From NCBI RefSeq assembly GCF_004102025.1, contig NZ_CP025228.1, forward strand, positions 3,286,001 through 3,350,000: a DNA stretch of 64,000 nucleotides, in the 5' to 3' direction. Positions within the stretch are counted from its first letter, which is position 1. The number at the start of each line of letters is the position of its first letter. The notes under the pieces were generated by a model that worked only from the letters and a program-made list of their open reading frames with translations, had not been told where the DNA came from and did not search any database. Shown here in pieces: positions 37,797 through 46,113 of the stretch. A program made the position numbers and the translations under genes. Source of the DNA: Actinomyces qiguomingii (lineage in GTDB: Bacteria; Actinomycetota; Actinomycetes; Actinomycetales; Actinomycetaceae).

Positions 37797-38798
37797 TCAC
37801 AGGTTCTCGAGGATGCTCTTCCCGAGGGCCAGATGGCGGTCGAGCTGCTCGTCGGCGTCGTTGAGGTAGAAGGCGTGGCCCTCGTACTCGGAGATGAAGG
37901 CCCCCTGGAATCCGCCCTCGGCGAGGATGGACAGCGCCTTCTCATACGGGATCGTCGGCTCGAAGACCTTGCCGTCCGCGTCGAGTTCCAGGTGGTAGAA
38001 CTTGCCGTGCACGTACTTCACATACGGCACCATAGCGGCGAAGGACTCGAGCTCGGCGGGTGCGAAGGACAGGTAGCCGAACCATTCGGAGATGGCGACC
38101 TTCTCACCCTCGCCGCCGCCCATGTTCTTGGCGACGTGCTCCTGCATCTCCTCCTCGGTCATGCCGTTGTGGCGGTTGGCGATGATCCAGTCGAGAGTCT
38201 CCCGCTTGGCGCCCAGCCCCACATACCGGTTGATGGCGATCTCGGTGGGCCGCTCAATGAACATGCCGAAGTCCGGCACCAGCCCGAAGGAGCCGAGCCG
38301 ATTCTTCTCGATCGTCTCCATGAAGCCGCGGGTGGTGGCGTCCGCGGGGGTGTGCGGGGCGTGGATCTCGAAGCCGATCTGAACACCGTAGCGCTCGGCC
38401 AGGTCGTTGACGGCGGGCGCCAGCTCCGGCTCGAAGCCGGTGGCACGCAGGTACTTCGCACCGAGGTTGCGTGCGGTCATGATGTCCAACCGGATGTCGG
38501 AGAGGATGTCCTCGCGGGTCATCTGGTAGCCCGTGATGCGCCCCAGGTCGACGTAGCCGCCGTAGGAGAAGACCTCCACGCCGTGCTTCTCACCCGCGGC
38601 GAGCACCGCGTCGATCTCGTCGGCGCGGGGGGTGGGGTACTGCTGGAAGGTCTGCCCGCCGACCAACTCGACCTTGGTCACGCCCTTAGCGGCGACGTGC
38701 TCGAAGATCGTGTCGATGCTCCAGTCGTCGTTCTCAATGAACTCCTGGGTGTAGCTGTAGCAGGAGATGGCCTGCTCGATGCCGTTAATCGTTGCCAT
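37797..38798 (-). CDS. C-glycoside deglycosidase alpha-type subunit (TIM barrel), copy 2
   Basis: A 333-residue sugar isomerase/epimerase-fold protein. A likely metal site is seen as Glu144 and His146 (FEIHAPH), Asp176 (VPDFGMF), His264 (YVHGKFYH) and Glu304 (ISEYEGH). In C-glycoside deglycosidases the alpha subunit with this fold cleaves the C-C bond of a 3-keto C-glycoside. The beta-type gene lies directly upstream (14 bp), which is what suggests this role rather than a simple epimerase. GGAG precedes the ATG. Substrate specificity is unknown. Confidence 0.75.
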   Translation of the reverse strand: MATINGIEQAISCYSYTQEFIENDDWSIDTIFEHVAAKGVTKVELVGGQTFQQYPTPRADEIDAVLAAGEKHGVEVFSYGGYVDLGRITGYQMTREDILSDIRLDIMTARNLGAKYLRATGFEPELAPAVNDLAERYGVQIGFEIHAPHTPADATTRGFMETIEKNRLGSFGLVPDFGMFIERPTEIAINRYVGLGAKRETLDWIIANRHNGMTEEEMQEHVAKNMGGGEGEKVAISEWFGYLSFAPAELESFAAMVPYVKYVHGKFYHLELDADGKVFEPTIPYEKALSILAEGGFQGAFISEYEGHAFYLNDADEQLDRHLALGKSILENL

Positions 38799-38812
38799 GG
38801 TGGTCTTGCTCC

Positions 38813-39235
38813 TCAGTTCTCAGAGTCCTCGGCCACCGTGAGGGTGGCGGATGCGGAGGCGTCGAACATTCCGTAGACGCCGGGGGCGAACTGCATGTAG
38901 ACGACGCGCGCCTCGCACACGAAGTCGACGTCGTGCTCGCCGGCCGCCAGCGGCTCGCCGGTCACGTGCAGGCGGATCGGGGTCTTGACCCCCCAGTATT
39001 CGGTGAAGGCCAGCGGCACCTGCGGCAGACGCAGGAACTTGCCGTTGATCTCCACCAGGATGCGGTCGTTGCCGACGCGCTCGCCGTCGACGCTCAGCTC
39101 GAGGCGCTCGACGGCGGAGATCGGAGTGCCGCGGTAGTAGTTCAGGCCGACGTCGAGGACGTAACCGTCGGAGTCGTTGGCGAGCCGGCGCAGCACCTGC
39201 TCGTCGAAGCCGAGCTTCATGAATTTGGTGGGCAT
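38813..39235 (-). CDS. C-glycoside deglycosidase beta-type subunit (DUF6379), copy 2
   Basis: A 140-residue beta-rich protein with LNYYRGTPISAVERLELSVD and RLHVTGEPLAAGEHDVDF, the pattern of DUF6379, the family of the small subunit of C-glycoside deglycosidases. GGAAGGA lies 8 bases before the ATG. It is paired with the alpha gene downstream and differs strongly in sequence from the other beta copy, so the two pairs are unlikely to be a recent duplication. Confidence 0.75.
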   Translation of the reverse strand: MPTKFMKLGFDEQVLRRLANDSDGYVLDVGLNYYRGTPISAVERLELSVDGERVGNDRILVEINGKFLRLPQVPLAFTEYWGVKTPIRLHVTGEPLAAGEHDVDFVCEARVVYMQFAPGVYGMFDASASATLTVAEDSEN

Positions 39236-39288
39236 GGGTGGTTTCCTTCCGAAGATTTCGAGTGAAGGGATTGAAGGTGGGCGGCGGC

Positions 39289-39681
39289 TCAGGCCACCGT
39301 GACCCTGCGGGTGAAGCGGTTCTCGGAGATGAACGGCAGGTAGGACACGCGCAGGCGCAGGTTCACGTGTACCTCGTGCTCGCCGGGGGCCAGGCCGCCG
39401 GGGCGCAGGACGGTGATGGTCGCGAAGGTGCGCAGCTCCCAGCGCACGTCGGTCACGTCGGCCAGCTCGTCAAAGGTACGGGTCACGCCGTTGTAGGTGA
39501 AGCGCAGGTCCTCCCCGGGCACGGCCTCGCCGTCGACCGTGACCTCGGGTACCTCAACCATGGACAGCCCCAGACCGCGGTAGTAGGGGATGTGGCTGTC
39601 GAAGGAGAATCCCGTGACCTCGCCGTCGGGTCCGGTGACGTTGCGGACGCTTCCCTCACGGATGATCAGCTCGTCGAACAT
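39289..39681 (-). CDS. C-glycoside deglycosidase beta-type subunit (DUF6379), copy 1
   Basis: A 130-residue protein with FSFDSHIPYYRGLGLSMVEV and the C-terminal GGLAPGEHEVHVNLRLRVSY, as in the DUF6379/beta-subunit family. Its ATG follows the alpha gene's stop by one base, and its ribosome site (GAGGAGAA) is inside the alpha gene, showing translational coupling. Beta subunits stabilise the alpha active site in characterised heteromers. Confidence 0.77.
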   Translation of the reverse strand: MFDELIIREGSVRNVTGPDGEVTGFSFDSHIPYYRGLGLSMVEVPEVTVDGEAVPGEDLRFTYNGVTRTFDELADVTDVRWELRTFATITVLRPGGLAPGEHEVHVNLRLRVSYLPFISENRFTRRVTVA

Positions 39682-39682
39682 G

Positions 39683-40699
39683 TCAGTTCTCCTCTCCGAT
39701 GAGTGCCTTGAGCATGCCCTGGTGAGCGGCCACCTGGGTGATGGAGTCGACGGGCTCGGCGTCCTCGATGTGGCGGTTGCCCTCGTACTCGCTGGAGAGG
39801 TAGCCGTCGTAGCCGATCTCATCCAGCACGGGAACGATCTCGTGGTAGGGGATGGAATACTCGTGCCAGTAGTCGGTTCCCTCCGCCTGGTGCATCTCGT
39901 AGAACTTGGCGTGGATGTGCTTGATGAACTCGGCGTGCTCGCGCAGGCAGTCCACCGGCTGGGCGATCATGTGGATGCCGTTGCGGGCCAGCCCCAGGGT
40001 GACGCCGTCGACCCCCTGCCGCTCCAAGCGGTCGAACAGGGCCTGAGAGTCGCCGTGGGAGTTGTAGGTGTCCACGATCTCGCGGGCCAGCTCCGGGTCG
40101 GCGCCGTCGCGCAGCGCCCGGTCGACGACGACGCGCGGCAGCCTGTGGACGAAGATGCCCATGTCGGGCACGCAGCCGACGACGTCGGTCCCGACGCGCT
40201 CGGCGACCTCCAGGTGCCGCTTGATCCAGCCGTCCTCAAAGGAGTACGGGGAGTGGACCTCGACGCCCATCCACACGCCGTGCTCGGCCGCGTAGGGGGC
40301 GGCGGACTCAACGACCTCGGGCGGGGTGTTGACGATGATGCGGATGCCCTTGGCTCCGAGTTTGGCGGTGTGCCGGATGTCGCGCTTGAGGGAGTCGACC
40401 ATCTCGTCGTGGTTGAGCAGGCGACCCCGGTAGCGCTTGGTGTCCAGGAACATGTCGTGGACGGTCGGGGTGGTGCCGTACTTGGCCATCAGGTCCTTCC
40501 ACCAGGAGTAGAAGGAGTCGGGCAGGTCCGCCTGCCCGGGGAAGGGGAAGCCGGGGATCATTTGTTCGCCGAGGGTTTCGATGCCCAGCGCGCCCTCCTT
40601 GGCGGCTGCGGCGACGCAGTCCTCAAGGTTCATGGTGCCGTGGACGTATTCGTGCTGGTATGAGTACAGGCTGACTCCGCGTTTGATCTGCGAGGTCAT
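39683..40699 (-). CDS. C-glycoside deglycosidase alpha-type subunit (TIM barrel), copy 1
   Basis: A 338-residue TIM-barrel protein. Likely metal ligands are Glu147 and His149 (VEVHSPYS), Asp179 (VPDMGIFVH), His263 (HIHAKFYE) and Glu304 (SSEYEGNRH). It is coupled to a beta-type gene and lies 247 bp downstream of a Gfo/Idh/MocA gene. This is the gene set of known puerarin- and carminic-acid-type C-deglycosylation: oxidation at C3, then C-C cleavage. GAGAGGAG precedes the ATG. The natural substrate here could be a plant C-glycosyl flavone or similar compound. Confidence 0.77.
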   Translation of the reverse strand: MTSQIKRGVSLYSYQHEYVHGTMNLEDCVAAAAKEGALGIETLGEQMIPGFPFPGQADLPDSFYSWWKDLMAKYGTTPTVHDMFLDTKRYRGRLLNHDEMVDSLKRDIRHTAKLGAKGIRIIVNTPPEVVESAAPYAAEHGVWMGVEVHSPYSFEDGWIKRHLEVAERVGTDVVGCVPDMGIFVHRLPRVVVDRALRDGADPELAREIVDTYNSHGDSQALFDRLERQGVDGVTLGLARNGIHMIAQPVDCLREHAEFIKHIHAKFYEMHQAEGTDYWHEYSIPYHEIVPVLDEIGYDGYLSSEYEGNRHIEDAEPVDSITQVAAHQGMLKALIGEEN

Positions 40700-40759
40700 T
40701 GATGCGCTCCTCTCTGAGTGCAGGTTGTAAGCGGGGCGGCCGGGAGCCGGCCGCGGTGT

Positions 40760-40799
40760 GGTTCGGCCCCGGCCGTGCGGCGGGGACCGGGGCCGAACC
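40760..40799. terminator. Perfect 13-bp hairpin between oxidoreductase and deglycosidase genes
   Basis: GGTTCGGCCCCGG and CCGGGGCCGAACC are perfectly complementary with a 14-base loop. No T-run follows, so this may be a processing or partial-termination hairpin within the operon. The rest of the 247-bp gap (40700-40946) is GC-rich without an open gene. Confidence 0.55.
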
Positions 40800-40946
40800 C
40801 ATTGCTGTCCGGCGGACGACGGCGTCGGGCGGCGCCGGGACGGTGCGGCGGATCACTTACCGGGACGACGGCGTCGGACCGGCGGGCTTGCACGCCCGGT
40901 CGAGTCGCTGACGACGTCCGACCCGGGGAGCAGCGCCGTCGGGCCG

Positions 40947-42071
40947 TCAGTCGAAGTAGACGGGCTTGCCGCCCTGTGCCGCGGAGGTGTAGATGCCGTC
41001 GAGGATCTCGGTAACGACGACGGCCTGGTCGGCGGTCACGTAGGGCTCGGTGTCGTTGAGTATGGCGTCGAGCCACAGGCCGGCCTCCAGGCCGCCCATG
41101 TAGGCGAAGCCGGTCTGGGCGCCGCCGGCGCCGCCGGCCGAGAAGTAGGCGCCACCCTCGCCGAAACCGGTGTTGACCTGCTTGCCGCCCTCAATGGAGT
41201 TGACGTCGACGATCAGGTTGGCGGAGCCGCCCGGGTCCTGGATGGTCTCGGCGCCGGCCTCGGTGCCCATGATGGTGACGCAGCCCTCGCGAGCGGCCTT
41301 GATATTCAGGGCCCAGGAGGCCTCGACGAACAGGGAGGCACCGTTCTTGAAGGTGACGAACCCGAAGGCTGAGTCCTCGACCTCGTAGGTGGCGGGGTCC
41401 CACTCGCCACCAATGTTGCCCTCGGGCTTGTCAGCCAGCTTGTAGTTGACCACACCGGTGACGGAGGCGACGTCGTAGTTGTTCATCAGCCACAGGGCGA
41501 CGTCGATGGAGTGGCCGCCCAGGTCGATGAGCGGGCCGCCGCCCTGCTTGCTCTTGTCGGTGAACACGCCCCAGATCGGCACGCCGCGGCGGCGGGTGGC
41601 GTGGGCCTTGGCGGCGTAGATCTCACCGAACTTGCCCTCATCGGCCAGGGCCTTGAGGAACTGGTACTCTTCGCGCTGGCGGTACTGGAAGCCGACGGTC
41701 AGCTTCTTGCCGGTACGCTTGGCGGTGTCGCGCATCTTGCGGGCGTCCTCGCCAGTGACGGCCATGGGTTTTTCCACCATGACGTGCTTACCGGCCTCCA
41801 GGGCGGCACAGGTGATCTCGCAGTGGTTTGCGTTCCAGGTGCACACGTGGAGGACATCGATGGAGTCGTCGGCGACGAGGTCCTGGTAGTCGGTGGTGGT
41901 GTAGGCGTCCTCGTTGCCCCACTGGGCCTTGCCGGCCTCGGCGCGCTCGATGTCGAAGTCGCAGAAGGCGACGATCTCGCACTTGTCCTTGTGCTGTGCC
42001 AGGCCCGCCAGGTGTTTCTGGGTTCCGATGAACCCCAGGCCCACGATGCCGATGCGAAGCTTCTTGCTCAT
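40947..42071 (-). CDS. Gfo/Idh/MocA-family sugar 3-dehydrogenase-like protein
   Basis: A 374-residue NAD(P)-dependent oxidoreductase. The Rossmann motif GIVGLGFIG is followed by VMVEKPMAV and a substrate domain with GGGPLIDLGGHSIDVALWL, where the His/Asp pair is typical of the family. It is first in the operon with two deglycosidase-type pairs. In characterised C-deglycosylation a protein of this family oxidises the sugar's 3-hydroxyl to a ketone before cleavage. AGGAG lies before the ATG at 42071. The role is inferred from context; related proteins also act on inositols. Confidence 0.78.
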   Translation of the reverse strand: MSKKLRIGIVGLGFIGTQKHLAGLAQHKDKCEIVAFCDFDIERAEAGKAQWGNEDAYTTTDYQDLVADDSIDVLHVCTWNANHCEITCAALEAGKHVMVEKPMAVTGEDARKMRDTAKRTGKKLTVGFQYRQREEYQFLKALADEGKFGEIYAAKAHATRRRGVPIWGVFTDKSKQGGGPLIDLGGHSIDVALWLMNNYDVASVTGVVNYKLADKPEGNIGGEWDPATYEVEDSAFGFVTFKNGASLFVEASWALNIKAAREGCVTIMGTEAGAETIQDPGGSANLIVDVNSIEGGKQVNTGFGEGGAYFSAGGAGGAQTGFAYMGGLEAGLWLDAILNDTEPYVTADQAVVVTEILDGIYTSAAQGGKPVYFD

Positions 42072-42119
42072 ATCTGAACTCCTGTGTTCGGGTTGAGCCC
42101 GCCGGCGATGGCCGGGCCC

Positions 42120-42138
42120 GGCGGGACGCTTTCCCGCC
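42120..42138. promoter_or_regulatory. Inverted repeat upstream of the C-deglycosylation operon
   Basis: GGCGGGA and TCCCGCC form a perfect 7-bp inverted repeat with a 5-base spacer, about 49 bp before the oxidoreductase start. It could be an operator or a leader hairpin. No dedicated regulator gene is adjacent. Confidence 0.35.
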
Positions 42139-42290
42139 TCACAGGATTGATTCAACTAGCCGTCCAGAGCGGATCCCAAGCCTGTGAGGGACGGCTTGCG
42201 CCCCGTGCGTGCACAAGTGACAGCGCGTGCCGGTCCTGCGCCCTTGGCCGACGGCGGGGAGGCAGTTACCGGGCAGTCTCGTCTTTCGTA

Positions 42291-42596
42291 GCTCATCCGG
42301 TTTGAGGCACATGCGCCGAGTTCGGTCGATATAACCAACGAGTTCGGTCGGCGGCACCGGCGCACCGGGAGAGTGCCCTGATTCGGCACAACCGGATGCT
42401 CCAGCACCCTACGCCACCCACAAGAACCGTACGATTCCAACTAGTCCAAGGAGGCTGGCTGGCGCCAACGATACATTACAACACCTCCACCCTTGACCAC
42501 AGGCGCACATTCACCATCTGTCACCACCCACAATCACATAAAATAAGATCACCGCACCAGCCCGAACCAGCACCCACACCCCAAACCAGACGAGCC
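42291..42596. repeat. MITE-like element bounded by ISL3-type ends
   Basis: The left end GCTCATCCGGTTTGAGG (42291) and right end CACCCCAAACCAGACGAGCC (to 42596) are inverted relative to each other and resemble the ends of the intact ISL3 element. Inside are 22-bp-phased GAGTTCGG iterons (42318, 42340) and one arm of the GTGTCCAGATTCGGC box (GTGCCCTGATTCGGCAC, about 42373). No gene is present; the right end stops 3 bases before the PKD gene's stop codon. Confidence 0.7.
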
Positions 42597-42599
42597 AGC

Positions 42600-43457
42600 T
42601 TAGTGTCGTTTTTGGGTTTCGGCGTGGTCGGTGAGGTAGGTGATGGTGCGGACGATGTTGTAGGGGGTGGTGGTGTTGGTGGTGGTGATGGTTCCGACCA
42701 CGGGGGTGGTGGTGCCGCCGTTGGGGGTGTAGGTGGCTTTCCAGGTGGTGGTAAGGGTGGTGGTCACGTCGGCGGCTGTGCGGGTGTAGCGGTGGGTGAG
42801 GGTCTGGTCGGGCCAGGCAGCACCGGGATCGGTGGTGGTTGTGGTGGTGCCGTCTCCCCAGTTCCAGGTGTAGGACACCGGGGTGGCGTGGATGGTTACT
42901 TCGGTTCCGGCTACGGTGGTGGTTAGTACCTGGGTGTCGGGGCTGGTGTAGACGATGAAGTCCTTGGTTAGCAGTACTTCTGGGCCTGGGGGTTGGCGGG
43001 TGATGCCTGAGCCCTCGGCCAGCAGGGTGGACACGTCGGTGGAGGAGATCGTGATCACCACGGTGGTGCCGTCGGAGGCTTGGACGCTGGTTGCTGCCGC
43101 GGCATCGGTGGCGCACTCGTCAGGATCAAGCACAATAGCACGCATTCCGACGTTCACGCCCATTCTCATACCGAAGCACATGGCATAAGACAAACTCGCC
43201 ATAAAAGCGGCCTTGGCATCAAATACACCACCAACCCCAGAATCAGCCACAACCCCACCCCCACCAGACGCACCCGGAACCGACACCACCACATCATAAG
43301 ACACCCCACCAGAAACAATCACCGAATCCTGTCCTGCATCTACGCTAATCCTCGGGTCTGCATGAGGATCTGCTGCCGATTTGGGTGCGATGCACGTACA
43401 AGCGAGAACCAACATGCATGGAATCAATGCACGAAGCACGGTAGGCGATGGCTTCAT
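42600..43457 (-). CDS. Secreted PKD-domain-like protein
   Basis: A 285-residue exported protein. A signal peptide (hydrophobic LRALIPCMLVLACTCIA) is followed by a Gly/Val/Ser-rich N-terminal region (SVIVSGGVSYDVVVSVPG). The C-terminal half carries a PKD-like motif (YTWNWGDGTTTTTT, then THRYT) in Thr-rich sequence. PKD folds are extracellular interaction modules. Its start overlaps the stop of the upstream DUF6318 lipoprotein by 4 bases (ATGA). A truncated paralogue lies at 44684-45193. Confidence 0.72.
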   Translation of the reverse strand: MKPSPTVLRALIPCMLVLACTCIAPKSAADPHADPRISVDAGQDSVIVSGGVSYDVVVSVPGASGGGGVVADSGVGGVFDAKAAFMASLSYAMCFGMRMGVNVGMRAIVLDPDECATDAAAATSVQASDGTTVVITISSTDVSTLLAEGSGITRQPPGPEVLLTKDFIVYTSPDTQVLTTTVAGTEVTIHATPVSYTWNWGDGTTTTTTDPGAAWPDQTLTHRYTRTAADVTTTLTTTWKATYTPNGGTTTPVVGTITTTNTTTPYNIVRTITYLTDHAETQKRH

Positions 43458-44134
43458 TCTGAATCACTCCTGTCTTCTGGGCCAACAGCTTCAACGGCTT
43501 CGACGCTCCAGCTGCTGCCCGTCCAGTAAATTTGGACTAGTAGTATGTCGTCAGACGCTTCAATTGCACTGGGCTCACCATCTTCGGAGTGGGCCGTGTG
43601 GGCTTCAGAAATAACCTGGGTTCGTACCACGTAGCGGTTGGAGTCGGTATCGTCGACCAAGTACTCCAGAGGTGTGGTCTCCTGCACCCACGGATCCGCC
43701 CAGCCCCCAGATTCATGTCGCGCCGTGGCGTTGGCCATCACCTTGCGACAGAATCCGCAGTTGTCGTCACTCATTTTCTCGAAAGCATCTATGTCGCCGG
43801 TGGCGTAGACGTATGGGTAGAGGTTGAGGAAGTATGTGGCTGCGGTGATGGCGCCTTCGGGGGTGAACTGTGGGGTGTAGGGATCAGGCGGCTCCATGGC
43901 CAGAGCGGTGGCTCTGGCCGCGGCCTGTTCCGGCGACAGCGTGGGCGCGGCACTAGCACTGACAGTCGCTGATGGGGTCCAGGTGGGACTGAAACCACCG
44001 GTGGCGCTTCCACGCGAACAACCCCCACCCAGTGCCAGCCAGGCAACCACCACGGACAAGGCCGCCAGACGAACGAACCCGACCGCAGCCCGGCGCCGAT
44101 GCGGCATCGAATGGAGTAAGGGGACGGTAGACAT
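43454..44134 (-). CDS. DUF6318-type lipoprotein, copy 1
   Basis: A 226-residue lipoprotein. A lipobox (LALGGGC) follows a hydrophobic signal sequence. A Thr/Ser/Ala-rich linker and the domain TPEGAITAATYFLNLYPYVYATGD come next, with a CGFC motif after MSDDN, as in DUF6318 family proteins of actinobacteria. Function unknown. GGAGG lies 10 bases before the ATG at 44134. It is translationally coupled to the PKD-like gene. A near-copy is at 45190-45861, with the first ~120 residues almost identical and the rest diverged. Confidence 0.75.
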   Translation of the reverse strand: MSTVPLLHSMPHRRRAAVGFVRLAALSVVVAWLALGGGCSRGSATGGFSPTWTPSATVSASAAPTLSPEQAAARATALAMEPPDPYTPQFTPEGAITAATYFLNLYPYVYATGDIDAFEKMSDDNCGFCRKVMANATARHESGGWADPWVQETTPLEYLVDDTDSNRYVVRTQVISEAHTAHSEDGEPSAIEASDDILLVQIYWTGSSWSVEAVEAVGPEDRSDSE

Positions 44135-44347
44135 AACGGGCACGGCCTCCTCGGTGAGGACCCTAACGGGACTAACAGGCGCGCCAGCCAAAGCGCCAAC
44201 GCCAGACAACCGTACCCACACACCCACCACAACCGCCACCCCCAACCAACACCCTGTGGAAAACCTACCGACTTCAGCAGTAACGATGGGGACTTACACC
44301 GCCCGACCCGACCCCGCCCGTCCGAACCCAGCCCCACTGATGTCTAC

Positions 44348-44450
44348 TACGCCGGTTCGGTCTCTACTACGCCACTTAGGCCTTTGCTGAAGGGCTCTAA
44401 GGCCTTCAGCTAACACCTAACCGGCGTACCCAACGCCCAAGTGGCGTAGT
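44348..44450. repeat. 20-bp phased TACGCC/GGCGTA dyad array, copy 2
   Basis: TACGCC at 44348 and 44368, inverted GGCGTA at 44423 and 44443, 20 bp within each pair. The centre (GGCCTTTGCTGAAGG, then CCTTCAGC) can form a hairpin. It lies between the two DUF6318 operons; the rest of 44135-44683 holds no gene. Confidence 0.85.
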
Positions 44451-44639
44451 AGACGGGGCTACGGGCAGCTATCACCACTGCCGACAACAGCCGTAACCAC
44501 GAGTTGCAGGCTAGGCCTCCGCCCTGCCGCCCCCTCAGAGATGTTGCGGCCCAACCCACGACTTGGAGTTCGCCTCAGTAGATAACAGTGCGGGAGCAGG
44601 GTACGGGCACCAAGTCCCAGTAAGGACGAGCTGCCCGAC

Positions 44640-44695
44640 TCATGTATCCCAACTGTCAGATCACAGGGAAGGCCAGCCATCCCCTAACTCCAAAA
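44640..44695. mobile_element. Remnant end of an IS3-type element
   Basis: Sequence AACTGTCAGATCACAGGGAA followed by GCCAGCCATCCC resembles the right-end region of the IS3 element at 14047-14085. It sits exactly where the truncated PKD-type gene loses homology to its paralogue, so an IS insertion or deletion probably removed the PKD domain. Confidence 0.5.
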
Positions 44696-45193
44696 ACCGG
44701 GGGCTTGCCCCTGTTTTGTGGACACGAGGGTTTGGCGGGTGATGCCTGAGCCCTCGGCCAGCAGGGTGGACACGTCGGTGGAGGAGATCGTGATCACCAC
44801 GGTGGTGCCGCCTGCGGCCTGGGCAGTGGTTGCCGCCGCGGCATCGGTGGCGCACTCGTCAGGATCAAGCACAACAGCACGCATTCCGACGTTCACGCCC
44901 ATTCTCATACCGAAGCACATGGCATAAGACAAACTCGCCATAAAAGCGGCCCTCTCATCGAACACCCCACCAGTGCCGCCCTCAACAGTGACACCGCCGC
45001 CACCCGACCCACCCGGAACCGACACCACCACATCATAAGACACCCCACCATAAACAATCACCGAACTACCATGCGCTCCAACTTTCACGTTGCTTACAGG
45101 CTGATCATCTGCGACGCTAGCAGGGGCAATAGTGCAGAATAGTAGAAATGCTGAAATGCAAACGAGCGTTCTTGTTGCGAGGGATGCTTTCAT
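44684..45193 (-). pseudogene. Truncated paralogue of the PKD-type secreted protein
   Basis: 169 residues with a signal peptide (TLVCISAFLLFCTIAPASVA) and the conserved Gly-rich region through TLLAEGSGITRQ. Then an unrelated tail (TLVSTKQGQAPGFWS) is read from IS-like sequence to a stop. The PKD domain is absent. It overlaps the upstream lipoprotein stop by 4 bases exactly as the complete copy does. A shortened secreted product is still possible. Confidence 0.7.
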
Positions 45194-45861
45194 TCTGATT
45201 CACCTTCCTCTTCCAGCTGAACAGCTTCAGTCTTCCAAGTGTTGTTCCAGTAAATCTGGAGTAGAAATACACCCTCCGACGTTTCTACACTTAGTGAGGG
45301 CGTGTTGTTGCCCGGGTGTTCCGTGTGAGCTTCGGACACAACCTGGGTTCGTACTACGTATCGGTTGGGGTCTTCTTGGTCCGTCCACCACTCTAGCGGA
45401 GTGATCTCCTGCCCCCAGGGGTCCGCCCAGCCTCCGGAATCGTGCAGATTGGTTACATTATGGATAACTGTGTTGCAGTAGGAGCAGTTGTCGTCGCTCA
45501 GGTTCTTCCAGGCGTCCAGGTCGCCGGTGGCGAAGACGTATGGGAACAGGCTGATGAAGTATGTGGCTGCGGTGATGGCGCCTTCGGGGGTGAACTGTGG
45601 GGTGTAGGGATCGGGCGGCTCCATGGCCAGGGCTGTGGCTCTGGCCGCGGCCTGTTCCGGCGACAGCGTGGGCGCGGCACTAGCACTAACAGTCGCTGAT
45701 GGGGTCCAGGTGGGACTGAAACCACTGGTGGCGCTTCCACGCGAACAACCCCCACCCAGTGCCAGCCAGGCAACCACCACGGACAAGGCCGCCAGACGAG
45801 CGAACCCGACCGCAGCCCGGCGCCGATGCGGCATCGAATGGAGTAAGGGGACGGTAGACAT
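45190..45861 (-). CDS. DUF6318-type lipoprotein, copy 2
   Basis: A 223-residue lipoprotein whose first ~120 residues, including the LALGGGC lipobox and TPEGAITAATYF domain start, nearly equal those of copy 1. The C-terminal part differs, with a CSYC pair after LSDDN. Tandem duplication with one conserved and one variable half is a pattern of diversifying surface proteins. Its ATG at 45861 has GGAGG upstream. Function unknown. Confidence 0.75.
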   Translation of the reverse strand: MSTVPLLHSMPHRRRAAVGFARLAALSVVVAWLALGGGCSRGSATSGFSPTWTPSATVSASAAPTLSPEQAAARATALAMEPPDPYTPQFTPEGAITAATYFISLFPYVFATGDLDAWKNLSDDNCSYCNTVIHNVTNLHDSGGWADPWGQEITPLEWWTDQEDPNRYVVRTQVVSEAHTEHPGNNTPSLSVETSEGVFLLQIYWNNTWKTEAVQLEEEGESE

Positions 45862-46016
45862 AACGGGCACGGCCTCCTCGGTGAGGACCCTAACGGGACT
45901 AACAGGCGCGCCAGCCAAAGCGCCGACGCCAGACAACCGTACCCACACACCCACCACAACCGCCACCCCCAACCAACACCCTGTGGAAAACCCACCGCAC
46001 CCCAGCCACAACAACC

Positions 46017-46066
46017 GAACTCGACGGTTATATCGACCGAACTCGACGGTTATATCGACCGAACTC
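46017..46066. repeat. 22-bp phased GAACTCG iterons
   Basis: Three copies at 46017, 46039 and 46061, exactly 22 bp apart, with the linker GACGGTTATATCGACC repeated perfectly. They lie between the second lipoprotein's promoter side and the 3' end of the LacI-type gene. Confidence 0.88.
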
Positions 46067-46113
46067 GGCGGGAGGGGGCGGGTGGCGGATCGTCACCGTG
46101 GTTCGAGTGCTCC

